The position numbers and the translations under genes are program-made. DNA of 64,000 nucleotides from Aeromicrobium sp. Sec7.5 (GTDB lineage: Bacteria > Actinomycetota > Actinomycetes > Propionibacteriales > Nocardioidaceae): NCBI RefSeq assembly GCF_036867135.1, contig NZ_JBAJIJ010000001.1, forward strand, positions 248,001 to 312,000, written 5' to 3'. Positions 38,266-46,419 of the stretch are shown here, piece after piece; positions within the stretch are counted from its first letter, which is position 1, and each line of letters starts with the position of its first letter. The notes under the pieces were generated by a model. It saw only the letters and a program-made list of their open reading frames with translations, made no database searches and was not told the origin of the DNA.

Positions 38266-39412
38266 CGTCGCCGGCCGCTCGGGCGGTCGCGGCGGACCAG
38301 GCCAAGGACGCCTGCATGACCGTCTGTCGCTGCTGGTCGTGGTTCGCCGCGACGGCCAGCGCCCCGACGAGACCCGTCAACGGGTCGGCCACGGCGTCGC
38401 CGTAGAAGCCGGGGAGCCCGTCCCGGTCGACGACCACGAGTCCACCGGCGACGGCGGCGTCGTCGCCGAAGCCGACCCGGTGGGGCTGCTCCGGGCCGTG
38501 GCCGGTGATCTGCAGCCACGTCCGCGCACGTCCGTCGGGCATGACCTGCCCCGGGCCGACGCCGAGTCCTTCCAGGGCCCGGGGTCGGCTGGCCTCGACC
38601 ACGACGTCGGCCGACGAGACGAGCGCGTGCAGCGCGGCGCGTCCGGACGTGGTGGTGACGTCGATCGAGCGCACCTCGGCCCCCACCCGCAGCTCGTCGT
38701 AGAACGCGGGGCTTCCCCACCGGGACGCGTCGGGCCGCGTGGTCGACTCGACGTGCACGACCTCTGCCCCGAGCCGGCCGAGCAGGTGGGCGGCCAGGGG
38801 CGCGGCCCAGAGCGAGCCCAGGTTCACGACCCGGAGCGAGGTCGAGGAGGTCGAGGCCGGGGCGGAGCTCGTGCGCCAGGGCTCTGCGGGGACGGGCGTC
38901 TCGCCCAGCCGCGAGGCCGGCAGGCCGAGCATCGTGGCTCGGTCCACGACCGCCTGCGCGGGGAGCCGCGCCGACCACCCTTCGACGTCGGTCCATGCGG
39001 CGTCGACCTGGTCCTCCACGAGGGCCGGCACCAGCTCCACGTCGCTCGGGCGCGCCAGGTTGAGGGACCACCAGCCGTCGGCCGCCCGGAGGAGGCGGGC
39101 GTCGGGCCCGTGGGCTCCCTCGGGATCGATCGCGGAGAGCCGGGCCCGGCGGCCCAGCAGCTCGGCACCGTCGAGGGGCAGGGCGGTGTCGAACCGCTCG
39201 GCGGCGACCGACGTGAGCGTCGTGGCCAGCGCGCGCGCCAGCGTGGCCGGCCGGCCGTGCGCCGTCCACCCGGTAGTCGACGATCGCGTGGGGTCTCCCG
39301 CCAGACCCGTCGCGAGCCAGTCCGCCAGTGCCTGGTCGGGCCCGACGGACGCGGCGTGACGCAGGCCGCGCAGCACCTCGGTGTCCACCGCGGAGACCTC
39401 GCCTCGACCCAT
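38255..39412 (-). CDS. Class III CoA-transferase-like protein with permuted domain order
   Basis: A 385-residue CaiB/BaiF-related protein. The Rossmann-like segment that normally begins the family (VVNLGSLWAAPLAAHLL, GAEVVHVESTTRPD, FYDELRVGAEVRSID, and VVVEASRPRALE) is here at about residues 210-330. The segment with DGWWSLNLARPSDVELVPAL, which normally comes last, is at the N-terminus (about 100-190). So the chain looks circularly permuted. The family transfers CoA between acids; whether this form is catalytic is not known. Divergent from the crotonase at 39458 with 45 bases between starts. Confidence 0.75.
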   Translation of the reverse strand: MGRGEVSAVDTEVLRGLRHAASVGPDQALADWLATGLAGDPTRSSTTGWTAHGRPATLARALATTLTSVAAERFDTALPLDGAELLGRRARLSAIDPEGAHGPDARLLRAADGWWSLNLARPSDVELVPALVEDQVDAAWTDVEGWSARLPAQAVVDRATMLGLPASRLGETPVPAEPWRTSSAPASTSSTSLRVVNLGSLWAAPLAAHLLGRLGAEVVHVESTTRPDASRWGSPAFYDELRVGAEVRSIDVTTTSGRAALHALVSSADVVVEASRPRALEGLGVGPGQVMPDGRARTWLQITGHGPEQPHRVGFGDDAAVAGGLVVVDRDGLPGFYGDAVADPLTGLVGALAVAANHDQQRQTVMQASLAWSAATARAAGDVSG

Positions 39413-39457
39413 GTCCTCATCCTGCCCGGTCCACGGGCCTGGTGAGAGGATGAGGTC
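39413..39457. promoter_or_regulatory. 45-base divergent gap with mirrored ribosome sites
   Basis: CCTCATCCT (39415-39423) and AGGATGAGG (39447-39455) form a perfect 9-bp inverted repeat and each serves as Shine-Dalgarno sequence for one of the two divergent genes. The centre holds GCCC...GGGC. No room remains for two separate promoters in the gap, so these must lie within the opposite coding regions or overlap. Confidence 0.55.
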
Positions 39458-40402
39458 ATGTCGACCGCGCCTGGCTCCTCGGGCGTCGTCGTCCTGCGGC
39501 CCGGTGAGGTCGACGAACCCGACGACACACGCATCTCGGTCCTCGTCCTCGGTCCCGAGGGCGACGTCGACGTCGATGCGGACGTCGACGTGGTGGTCGC
39601 CCCGCACGGATCGACCGCGGCCGCGCGCCGTGAGGTCGTGGGTGTGCCCGACGTCGACGCGACGGTCGCCACGATCCGGCGGCGGGTCGCCGAACGTCCG
39701 CTCGCCGCGGTCGCGCTGGCCCGGTTGCTGCCGCGCGTCGTCGGGGTCGACGTGCCGCACGGGCTCGCGCTCGAGTCGCGCACGTTCTCGGAGCTGCTCG
39801 CCGGCCCCGAGTTCGCGGCGTGGCTGGCGGCGCGCGGCGCCCCACGTCCGTCCGGTGACCCGCACCGCATGCGGCTCGATCGCGTCGGTGACGACCTCAC
39901 GATCACGCTCGACCGCCCCACCCGGCGCAACGCCTACGACGCGGCGATGCGCGACGCGCTCCTCGAGGCGCTGGAGATCGCCCGGCTCGATCCCGACGTG
40001 CGCGTCACGCTGCGCGGGGCCGGGCCCGACTTCTGCGCCGGGGGTGACCTCGACGAGTTCGGCACGGCCCAGGACCTGGACGCGGCGCACGAGACCCGCG
40101 TCGCGGCCAGCCCGGGCGCCCTGGTCCACGCGCTCCGCGACCGGGTCACGGCCCACGTGCACGGCCACGCCGTCGGCTCCGGCATCGAGATCGCGGCGTT
40201 CGCGGGTCACGTCCGCGCTGACGCGGACGCCCGATTCGCCCTTCCGGAGGTCGCGATGGGCCTGGTCCCGGGTGCCGGCGGGACCGTCAGCCTGTCGAGG
40301 CGCATCGGCCGGCACCGCCTGCTGTGGTGGGGGCTGACCGGCACGGTCCTGGACGCCGCCACGGCTCACCGATGGGGGCTCGTCGATGAGCTCGTCGACT
40401 AG
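39458..40402 (+). CDS. Enoyl-CoA hydratase/isomerase with N-terminal extension
   Basis: A 314-residue crotonase-fold protein. The crotonase core is about residues 135-314 with LDRPTRRNAYDAAM, DFCAGGDLDEFG and LPEVAMGLVPGAGGT, which retains the catalytic glutamate. The first 130 residues are an extra region of no clear family containing an acidic stretch (DVDVDADVDVVV). The C-terminal trimerisation helices of full-length crotonases are missing, as the protein ends GLVDELVD soon after the core. Overlaps the amidohydrolase by 17 bases. Confidence 0.82.
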   Translation: MSTAPGSSGVVVLRPGEVDEPDDTRISVLVLGPEGDVDVDADVDVVVAPHGSTAAARREVVGVPDVDATVATIRRRVAERPLAAVALARLLPRVVGVDVPHGLALESRTFSELLAGPEFAAWLAARGAPRPSGDPHRMRLDRVGDDLTITLDRPTRRNAYDAAMRDALLEALEIARLDPDVRVTLRGAGPDFCAGGDLDEFGTAQDLDAAHETRVAASPGALVHALRDRVTAHVHGHAVGSGIEIAAFAGHVRADADARFALPEVAMGLVPGAGGTVSLSRRIGRHRLLWWGLTGTVLDAATAHRWGLVDELVD

Positions 40403-41762
40403 CGGCAGCAACCTGCTCGTCCGCGACGTCGCGCTCGACGGTGCGCGGCTCGACTGCCGGGTCGTCGCCGGGGTCGTCGCCGAGCTCGCGGCCGGCCTGA
40501 CGCCGCGGCCGGGGGAGCAGGTCGTCGACGGTGCCGGCGGTGCGCTGCTGCCGGGACTGCACGACCACCACGTGCACGCCTTCGCCGCCGCGGCGGCCGC
40601 CGGGTCGCTCGACCTGCGGGGCGGTGCCCTGCCGGCTCAGGGACAGGCAGCCGCACCGGAGCGCGCCGGGGTCCGCGACTGGGTCCGCGCGGTCGGCCTG
40701 GGCGACGACGACGCGACGGCCGCCGACCTCGATCGCGTCTGGCCGTCCCGTCCCGCCCGGGTGCAGCACCGCTCGGGGGCGCTGTGGGTGCTCAACACCC
40801 GGGCGATCGAGCTGCTCGAGGGCGTCCTCGAACCCGAAGAGCGGGCCGATGGTCGGGTGTGGCGAGGCGATGCGCGGCTCGGTGAGGCGCTCGGCCGGCT
40901 CGACCCCCGGGGAGTCGAGGACGACCTCCGTCCCTGGGGCGAGCAGCTCGCCGCCAGGGGGGTGACGGGACTGACCGACGCGACCGTCGGCCTGGAGGCC
41001 TCGGGCCTGGCCGTGGTCCGGGCGCACCTGCCGCAGCGGGTCGTCTCGCTCGGTGCGGAGGACGACGGGCTGCCGGTCAAGGTCGTCGCCGGCGACCACG
41101 GGCCGGTCGACGGCTCCGACCGATGGTCCGAGCTCGTCACCGCGGTGCGCGCGGCGCGCGAGCGTGGCCGTCCGGTGGCGGTGCACGCGGTCTCGGCCGC
41201 AGCCCTGGCGATGGTGCTGGCGGTCCTGGACGAGGTCGGCGTGCTGCCGGGCGACCGGGTCGAGCACGCGGCGGTGTGCGACGACGACGCCGCCGACCGG
41301 CTGGCCGAGCTCGGCGTGACCGTCGTGACGCAGCCCTCGATCGCCGCGCGCCGGGGGCGCGCCATGGTGGACGCGTCCGAGCCGGAGGACCGCGCGTGGC
41401 TGTGGCGCATCGCCGGCCTGCGCGACCGCGGCGTGCGGGTCGTGCTGTCGAGCGACGCCCCCTACGGCGATGTCGACCCGTGGGCCACGATCCGGCTGGC
41501 GGCGGCCGGGCTCCCGGACGACCGCTCACCGTGGCTGCGGGACCAGACGATCTCGGCCCGCGAGGCGCTGGCGTCCTACCTGACCCGGCCCGAGGACCCG
41601 GCCGGAGCCGTGCGGGCGGTGCGGCCGGGTGCGGCGGCCGACCTGTGCGTGCTCGACGCGCCGCTCGACGTCGTGCTCGACCGCGTCACCGGAGGCGACA
41701 CCGCCTCACCCGTGCGGCTGACCGTGATCGACGGTCAGGTCGTCAGTACACGTCCTGGCTGA
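40386..41762 (+). CDS. Amidohydrolase family 3 (YtcJ-like) metal-dependent hydrolase
   Basis: A 458-residue metal hydrolase. The metal ligands are in LLPGLHDHHVHAFA, PVAVHAVS, RVEHAAV and LSSDAPYGDVDPW, in the order expected of the amidohydrolase superfamily; the two beta-sandwich ends are present. YtcJ-like members have varied or unknown amide substrates. It overlaps the crotonase, and its last 20 bases overlap the 3' end of the reductase gene on the other strand. Confidence 0.85.
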   Translation: MSSSTSGSNLLVRDVALDGARLDCRVVAGVVAELAAGLTPRPGEQVVDGAGGALLPGLHDHHVHAFAAAAAAGSLDLRGGALPAQGQAAAPERAGVRDWVRAVGLGDDDATAADLDRVWPSRPARVQHRSGALWVLNTRAIELLEGVLEPEERADGRVWRGDARLGEALGRLDPRGVEDDLRPWGEQLAARGVTGLTDATVGLEASGLAVVRAHLPQRVVSLGAEDDGLPVKVVAGDHGPVDGSDRWSELVTAVRAARERGRPVAVHAVSAAALAMVLAVLDEVGVLPGDRVEHAAVCDDDAADRLAELGVTVVTQPSIAARRGRAMVDASEPEDRAWLWRIAGLRDRGVRVVLSSDAPYGDVDPWATIRLAAAGLPDDRSPWLRDQTISAREALASYLTRPEDPAGAVRAVRPGAAADLCVLDAPLDVVLDRVTGGDTASPVRLTVIDGQVVSTRPG

Positions 41763-43377
41763 AGCGACGCTGGCGCTTGAGGCCGGCGACGTAGTCCCAG
41801 GCGGCGTCCTCGGACATCGCGCCGTGGGTCGCGACGACCTCGACGAGTGCCGACTCGACCGCCTGCGACATCCGGACGCCGTCGCCGCAGATGTAGAAGT
41901 GCGCGCCGTCTTGGAGCCAGGCGTAGACGTCGGCCCCCTGCTCGCGCAGCTTGTCCTGGACGTAGACCTTGTGCTCCTGGTCGCGGGAGAAGGCGGTCGA
42001 CAGCCGCGTGAGCAGACCGTCCTGCTGCCAGCCCGTGACCTCGTCGCGGTAGAGGAAGTCGCACGTCTCGTGCTGGTCGCCGAAGAAGAGCCAGTTCCGG
42101 CCCGACGCGCTGCGGGACCGGCGCTCGAGCAGGAACGAGCGGAACGGTGCCACGCCCACGCCGGGGCCGACCATGATGACGGGGGCATCGTCGGCCGGCA
42201 GCCGGAAGCTGGGGTTCGGCGCGAGGAAGACGGCGACCTGCGAGCCCGCGGGCAGCGCCGCGGTCATCGTGGCGGACCCGGCGCCGACGCGGTCACGTCC
42301 GTCGCGGTGGTACCGCACGCACGAGACCAGGAGGTCGACGGTCTTGGGCGACTCGGTGGGGCTCGAGCTGATCGAGTACGACCGGTGCTGGAGCGAGCCG
42401 AGGAGCGCGGCGACGCGGTCGGCGTCGCGCTTGTCCTGCGGGAGCATCTCGACGAGGTCGAGGGCGTCGCGCCCCCACAGCCAGGCCTCGAGGGCCTCGC
42501 GGTCGCGGGTGCCGAGCAGGTGGGCCAGCTCCTCGTCGCCGGACTGCTCCGCGACCCAGTCGACCAGGGCGCGCGACGGCAGGCGCAGCTCGAGGCGGTG
42601 GGTCAGCAGCTCGCGCCAGCTGGCGTCCTGACCGGCGGGCGTCGCGTCGGCGCTCACGCCGAGGGCGGCGACGAATCCGTCGACGAGCTCGGCCGGGTTG
42701 ACCGGGACGACGCCGATCGAGTCGCCGGGCAGGTACTCGATGGCACTGTCGGCGAGGTCGACCTCGACGTGGTGGACCGCCTTGTGGGACTCGGAGCCCG
42801 ACAGCTTCGCCGTGTGGCTGATCGTCGCCAGGAACGGGTCCTGCCGCGTCCAGCGTGCGGCGGAGGTCGTCGACGGCTCGACGTCCACGCTCGCGCTGCC
42901 GGACGTGTCCTCGACGTCCGCGCCGCCGAACGTCGAGGTCACGGCCTTGATCCACTGCTGCGACGGTCGCTCGTAGTCGAGGTCGCAGTCGAGCCGGTCC
43001 AGCACGCGTCGTCCGCCGAGCTCGGCGAACTTCTCGTCGAACATGCGGCCGGCCGCGCAGAAGAACTCGTAGGACGAGTCGCCCAGCGACAGCACGGCGT
43101 ACTGCAGGTGGGACAGGTCGGGGGCGTCGCTCTCGAGCTCGTCCCACAGGTCCTGGGCGCTGTCGGGCATGTTGCCGTCGTCGTACGTCGACGAGACGAG
43201 GGCGACGTGCGTCATGGAGTCGAGGTCGGCGACGCCGAACTCGTCCATCGACATCAGCGTGGTCGTGTAGCCGTCGGCCTCGAGCGCGTCCGAGGTGTCC
43301 ATCGCGACGACCTCGGCATTTCCGGTCTGGGAGCCGAAGAGCACATGGATGAGCGGACGGTCGTGGCTGGCTGGCAT
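41743..43377 (-). CDS. NADPH-cytochrome P450 reductase-type diflavin reductase
   Basis: A 544-residue soluble diflavin reductase that passes electrons from NADPH via FAD and FMN. Flavodoxin domain, about residues 8-150: IHVLFGSQTGNAEVVA, STYDDGNMPDSA and LSLGDSSYEFFC. FAD/NADPH domain, about 175-544: YLPGDSIGVVP, the FAD motif RSYSISSSP, VGPGVGVAPFRSFL, WLFFGDQHETCDFLYRDE and YICGDGVRMSQAV, ending FSQDVY with an aromatic residue at the flavin. No membrane anchor. It is divergent from the NTF2/P450 pair at 43633 across a shared operator region, so it is the likely partner of the two P450s. Sulfite-reductase flavoprotein is an alternative, but no haem subunit is nearby. ATG 43377 has AGGGAG upstream. 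Confidence 0.9.
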   Translation of the reverse strand: MPASHDRPLIHVLFGSQTGNAEVVAMDTSDALEADGYTTTLMSMDEFGVADLDSMTHVALVSSTYDDGNMPDSAQDLWDELESDAPDLSHLQYAVLSLGDSSYEFFCAAGRMFDEKFAELGGRRVLDRLDCDLDYERPSQQWIKAVTSTFGGADVEDTSGSASVDVEPSTTSAARWTRQDPFLATISHTAKLSGSESHKAVHHVEVDLADSAIEYLPGDSIGVVPVNPAELVDGFVAALGVSADATPAGQDASWRELLTHRLELRLPSRALVDWVAEQSGDEELAHLLGTRDREALEAWLWGRDALDLVEMLPQDKRDADRVAALLGSLQHRSYSISSSPTESPKTVDLLVSCVRYHRDGRDRVGAGSATMTAALPAGSQVAVFLAPNPSFRLPADDAPVIMVGPGVGVAPFRSFLLERRSRSASGRNWLFFGDQHETCDFLYRDEVTGWQQDGLLTRLSTAFSRDQEHKVYVQDKLREQGADVYAWLQDGAHFYICGDGVRMSQAVESALVEVVATHGAMSEDAAWDYVAGLKRQRRFSQDVY

Positions 43378-43439
43378 CGGGACTCCCTGGCGGTTCGCTC
43401 GTTCTGTCGGCACCCTGTGACGGGCATCACGTATAAACA

Positions 43440-43540
43440 GCATGAGGAATACATCACGTCGTTGTCAAGCGCAGTCGCTCTAAACCTCATGAGGAAAATT
43501 CATCACGATGATTGACTTTCGGTCGCGACGCCGGTGTAAT
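43440..43540 (+). promoter_or_regulatory. Divergent promoter and operators: reductase and second NTF2/P450 pair
   Basis: For the P450 side, TTGACT (43512-43517), 17 bases and TGTAAT (43535-43540), identical to the first P450 promoter. Upstream lies CCTCATGAGG (43485-43494), a perfect palindrome, within AACCTCATGAGGAAAATT. For the reductase side, TTGACA is read on the minus strand at 43468-43463, with a second motif copy, GCATGAGGAAT (43440-43450), placed just downstream of it over the expected -10. One repressor could shut both directions. Confidence 0.65.
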
Positions 43541-43632
43541 CGGGGTCACGTTGGTGTGATGCACGTCTCGCGGCCCGCTGCTGCGTTCGAGGTGCGCCCG
43601 CCGAGGCACCTGCGACGAGAGGCGACCGAGAC

Positions 43633-44121
43633 ATGAACGACCAGATGAGCAACGCGGAGCTGCACGAGGCCGTGCACGCCCAGCGGGTGGCCGGCGTGAT
43701 GACGCGCTACGGCCTGGCGTGCGACGAGCGCGACCGGGCGACCCTCGAGCAGCTGTTCCACCCCGAGGCGCGGGCCGTGTACGACGTCGACTCCGACCTC
43801 AGCGGCAACACCGCGATCGCCGAGTGGATCTCCGGCGCCACCGAGCACCTGCTCTGGCAGCAGCACGCGATGCGCGTCATGCGGGTCGACGTCGACGGCG
43901 ACCGCGCGACCGCCGTGAGCTACCTGACCTCGCACCAGGTCGCCAAGGACGCGACCGACGTGACGCTCATGATGAACAGCCGCTACGACACCGAGCTCGA
44001 GCTGACGGACGGTGCCTGGCGCATCCGCCGGCTCCACCTGGTCGTCGGCACGATCGAGCACCGCCCCATCGTCCTCGGCTCGCTCGTGGCGGCCGCCAGC
44101 ACCCAGGAGCAGCATGTCTGA
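43633..44121 (+). CDS. SnoaL/NTF2-like protein paired with P450 (copy 2)
   Basis: A 162-residue paralogue of the protein at 8018, same length and arrangement: FHPEARAVYDVDSDLSGNTA, VMRVDVDGDRATAVSYLTS and SRYDTELELTDGAWRIRRLHL. NTF2-fold, possible dehydratase/isomerase or P450 partner. The same 8-base ATGTCTGA overlap links it to its P450. The C-terminal GTIEHRPIVLGSLVAAA is conserved between the copies. Confidence 0.82.
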   Translation: MNDQMSNAELHEAVHAQRVAGVMTRYGLACDERDRATLEQLFHPEARAVYDVDSDLSGNTAIAEWISGATEHLLWQQHAMRVMRVDVDGDRATAVSYLTSHQVAKDATDVTLMMNSRYDTELELTDGAWRIRRLHLVVGTIEHRPIVLGSLVAAASTQEQHV

Positions 44122-45346
44122 GACACCCGTCATCGAGCTCATCGAGGGGCAGCAGAAGGGTGGCTGCCCGGTCGTGCACTTCGACGTGAACCAGCAGCTG
44201 CCGATCCACTCGTACCACGAGGAGCTGGACCAGCTCCGGGGCCAGGCGCCGATCGTGTGGAACACCTACGGCGGTGGATTCTGGATGCTGCTCAACGACG
44301 AGACGGTGCGTGCGGCGTTCCACGACCACGAGGTCTTCAGCAGCGACTCCACGGTCGTGACCGTCCCCGAGCCCAACTGGCACTGGATCCCCACGATGGA
44401 GAACCCGCCGCGGCACAAGCTGTACCGCCGCGTGCTCAACCCGCCGTTCTCGCCGCGCGCCGTCCGGGACCGCGAGGACCGCATCCGTCAGCACGCGACC
44501 GACTTCATCGACACCTTCGTGGCCGACGGGCGCGTGAACTTCGTCGAGGCCTTCGCCAAGGAGTACCCGACCAAGGTCTTCCTGGAGATCCTCGGCCTCC
44601 CGCACGAGGACTCGCCCCAGATGGTCGAGTGGGTCGAGGCCGTCTTCGGCGGTCTCGGCAGCGAGGATCCCGTCGCGGCCAAGGCCGGCGGCGACGCGCA
44701 GGTCGCGATCAACGCCTACTTCGTCGAGCTGCTGGCCGACCGCAAGGCCAACCCCCGTGAGGACGAGTTCTTCACCGACCTGACCCGCTCGAGCATCGGC
44801 GACGATCCGATCTCGGACGAGGACTTCCTCAACATCTGCAACGTCCTGATCCTGGCGGGTCTGGACACCGTCAAGAGCCAGCTCGGCTACATCATGCTGC
44901 ACCTGGCGGAGAACCCCGACGACCGCCAGCGGATCCTGGACGAGCCCGATCTCATCCCGGTGGCCGTCGACGAGATGGTGCGGGTCTACTCGATCGTGAT
45001 GGACGGCCGCAAGGTCGCCCAGGACACCGAGTTCCACGGCTGTCCCATGAAGGCCGGCGAGATGGTCATGCTCACCGTGCCCTCCGCCACGCGTGACGAG
45101 ACGAAGTACGCCAACCCTGGGAAGGTCGACTTCGACCGCACGGACTCGACGGGGCACCTGGCCTTCGCGGCCGGCCCGCACAAGTGCCTCGGCAACCACC
45201 TCGCTCGCCGCGAGATGATCATCGCGATCGAGGAGTGGCTGCGCCGCATCCCGCACTACCAAGCCGTCGAGGTCGACGCGCTCCGCGAGACGGGGCCGCA
45301 GCTCGGCCTCGAAGAGCTGTGGCTCGAGTGGGAGGTCACGGCATGA
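44114..45346 (+). CDS. Cytochrome P450 monooxygenase (copy 2)
   Basis: A 410-residue P450 nearly identical in motif layout to copy 1: LAGLDTVKS, DEMVR and FAAGPHKCLG with ligand Cys358. Differences cluster in 175-225 and at the N-terminus, which may change substrate preference. It stands first in an operon running to the SDRs at 49334 (ATGA overlap with the CurA-like reductase), so its product is probably processed by these enzymes. Confidence 0.94.
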   Translation: MSETPVIELIEGQQKGGCPVVHFDVNQQLPIHSYHEELDQLRGQAPIVWNTYGGGFWMLLNDETVRAAFHDHEVFSSDSTVVTVPEPNWHWIPTMENPPRHKLYRRVLNPPFSPRAVRDREDRIRQHATDFIDTFVADGRVNFVEAFAKEYPTKVFLEILGLPHEDSPQMVEWVEAVFGGLGSEDPVAAKAGGDAQVAINAYFVELLADRKANPREDEFFTDLTRSSIGDDPISDEDFLNICNVLILAGLDTVKSQLGYIMLHLAENPDDRQRILDEPDLIPVAVDEMVRVYSIVMDGRKVAQDTEFHGCPMKAGEMVMLTVPSATRDETKYANPGKVDFDRTDSTGHLAFAAGPHKCLGNHLARREMIIAIEEWLRRIPHYQAVEVDALRETGPQLGLEELWLEWEVTA

Positions 45347-46416
45347 GCACCGAGCACCCGAGCACCGAGCACCCGAGCACCGAGCACCCGAGCACCGTGC
45401 GCAGTCGTGAGGTCCACCTCGTCAACCGCCCGTCCGGTGGCGCCCCGAAGTCCGACGACGTCACGATCGTGGAGGTCGACGTCGCGGCCGGACCCGGGCA
45501 GGTCCTCGTCCGCAACACCGTGATGTCGGTCGAGCCCTACATGCGCGGACGCATGTCGGAGACGACGAGCTACGTCGCCCCGTTCGGGCTCGGCGAGCCG
45601 ATGGACGGGCCCGCGACCGGTGTCGTCGCGTGGTCCGACGTGCCCGAGCTGCCCGTGGGCACGGACGTCGTCCACCAGTTCGGCTGGCGCGAGTACGTGG
45701 CGCTCGACCCGGCCGACGTCGAGGCCGTCGACGTCGACGGCCTCAAGCCGACCGATCACCTGGGCGCCCTGGGCCAGACCGGCATGACGGCGTGGATCGG
45801 CATGAACATCATCGCCAAGGTCCAGCCGGGTGACACCGTCTTCGTGTCGTCGGCCGCCGGCGGCGTGGGCGCGGTCGCGGGGCAGCTCGCGAAGGCCAAG
45901 GGCTGCACCGTGATCGGCAGCTGCGGATCGGCCGACAAGGTGGCCGCCGCCGTGAAGGACTTCGGTTTCGACACGGCCTTCGACTACCACGACGGCCGCA
46001 TCCGCGACCTGCTGCGCGGCTGCATCGAGGAGGTCGGCAAGCCGGGTCTCGACGTCTACTTCGACAACGTCGGCGCCGAGCACCTCGAGGCGGCGATCCG
46101 GGAGATGAACGAGCACGGACGCATCGCGCTGTGCGGCATGATCGCGGTCTACAACGCGACCGAGCCGGTCCCCGGCCCCCGCAACCTGCTGCTGATGATC
46201 TGGCGCAGGCTGCGGATGGAGGGGTACCTGCTGGGCGACCACGAGGACGCTCGCGGCGAGTTCCTCGCCGAGATGACCGAGCTCGTGCGCCGCGGTGAGG
46301 TGACCAGCCCGGAGACCTACGTGGGTCACGGGATCGAGGAGGCCTTCGCGGGCTTCCAGACACTGCTCGAGGGACGCGCCGTGATCGGCAAGGCCCTCGT
46401 GAGCCTGGAGGGCTGA
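45343..46416 (+). CDS. NADPH-dependent CurA/PTGR-like double-bond reductase
   Basis: A 357-residue zinc-free MDR: SVEPYMRGRMS (signature of the leukotriene-B4/curcumin reductase group), GMTAWIGMNII, VSSAAGGVGAVAGQLAK for NADPH and GLDVYFDNVG. Enzymes of the group reduce alpha,beta-unsaturated ketones and aldehydes. It begins with three STEHP repeats from a 15-bp tandem repeat. Shares the operon with P450 copy 2 and may reduce an enone formed after oxidation of the hydroxylated substrate. Confidence 0.9.
   Translation: MSTEHPSTEHPSTEHPSTVRSREVHLVNRPSGGAPKSDDVTIVEVDVAAGPGQVLVRNTVMSVEPYMRGRMSETTSYVAPFGLGEPMDGPATGVVAWSDVPELPVGTDVVHQFGWREYVALDPADVEAVDVDGLKPTDHLGALGQTGMTAWIGMNIIAKVQPGDTVFVSSAAGGVGAVAGQLAKAKGCTVIGSCGSADKVAAAVKDFGFDTAFDYHDGRIRDLLRGCIEEVGKPGLDVYFDNVGAEHLEAAIREMNEHGRIALCGMIAVYNATEPVPGPRNLLLMIWRRLRMEGYLLGDHEDARGEFLAEMTELVRRGEVTSPETYVGHGIEEAFAGFQTLLEGRAVIGKALVSLEG
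45346..45390 (+). repeat. 15-bp tandem repeat x3 in the reductase N-terminus
   Basis: AGCACCGAGCACCCG is repeated three times exactly (45346, 45361, 45376) and a broken fourth begins at 45391. It encodes Ser-Thr-Glu-His-Pro repeats ahead of the folded domain. Confidence 0.92.
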
Positions 46417-46419
46417 ACC

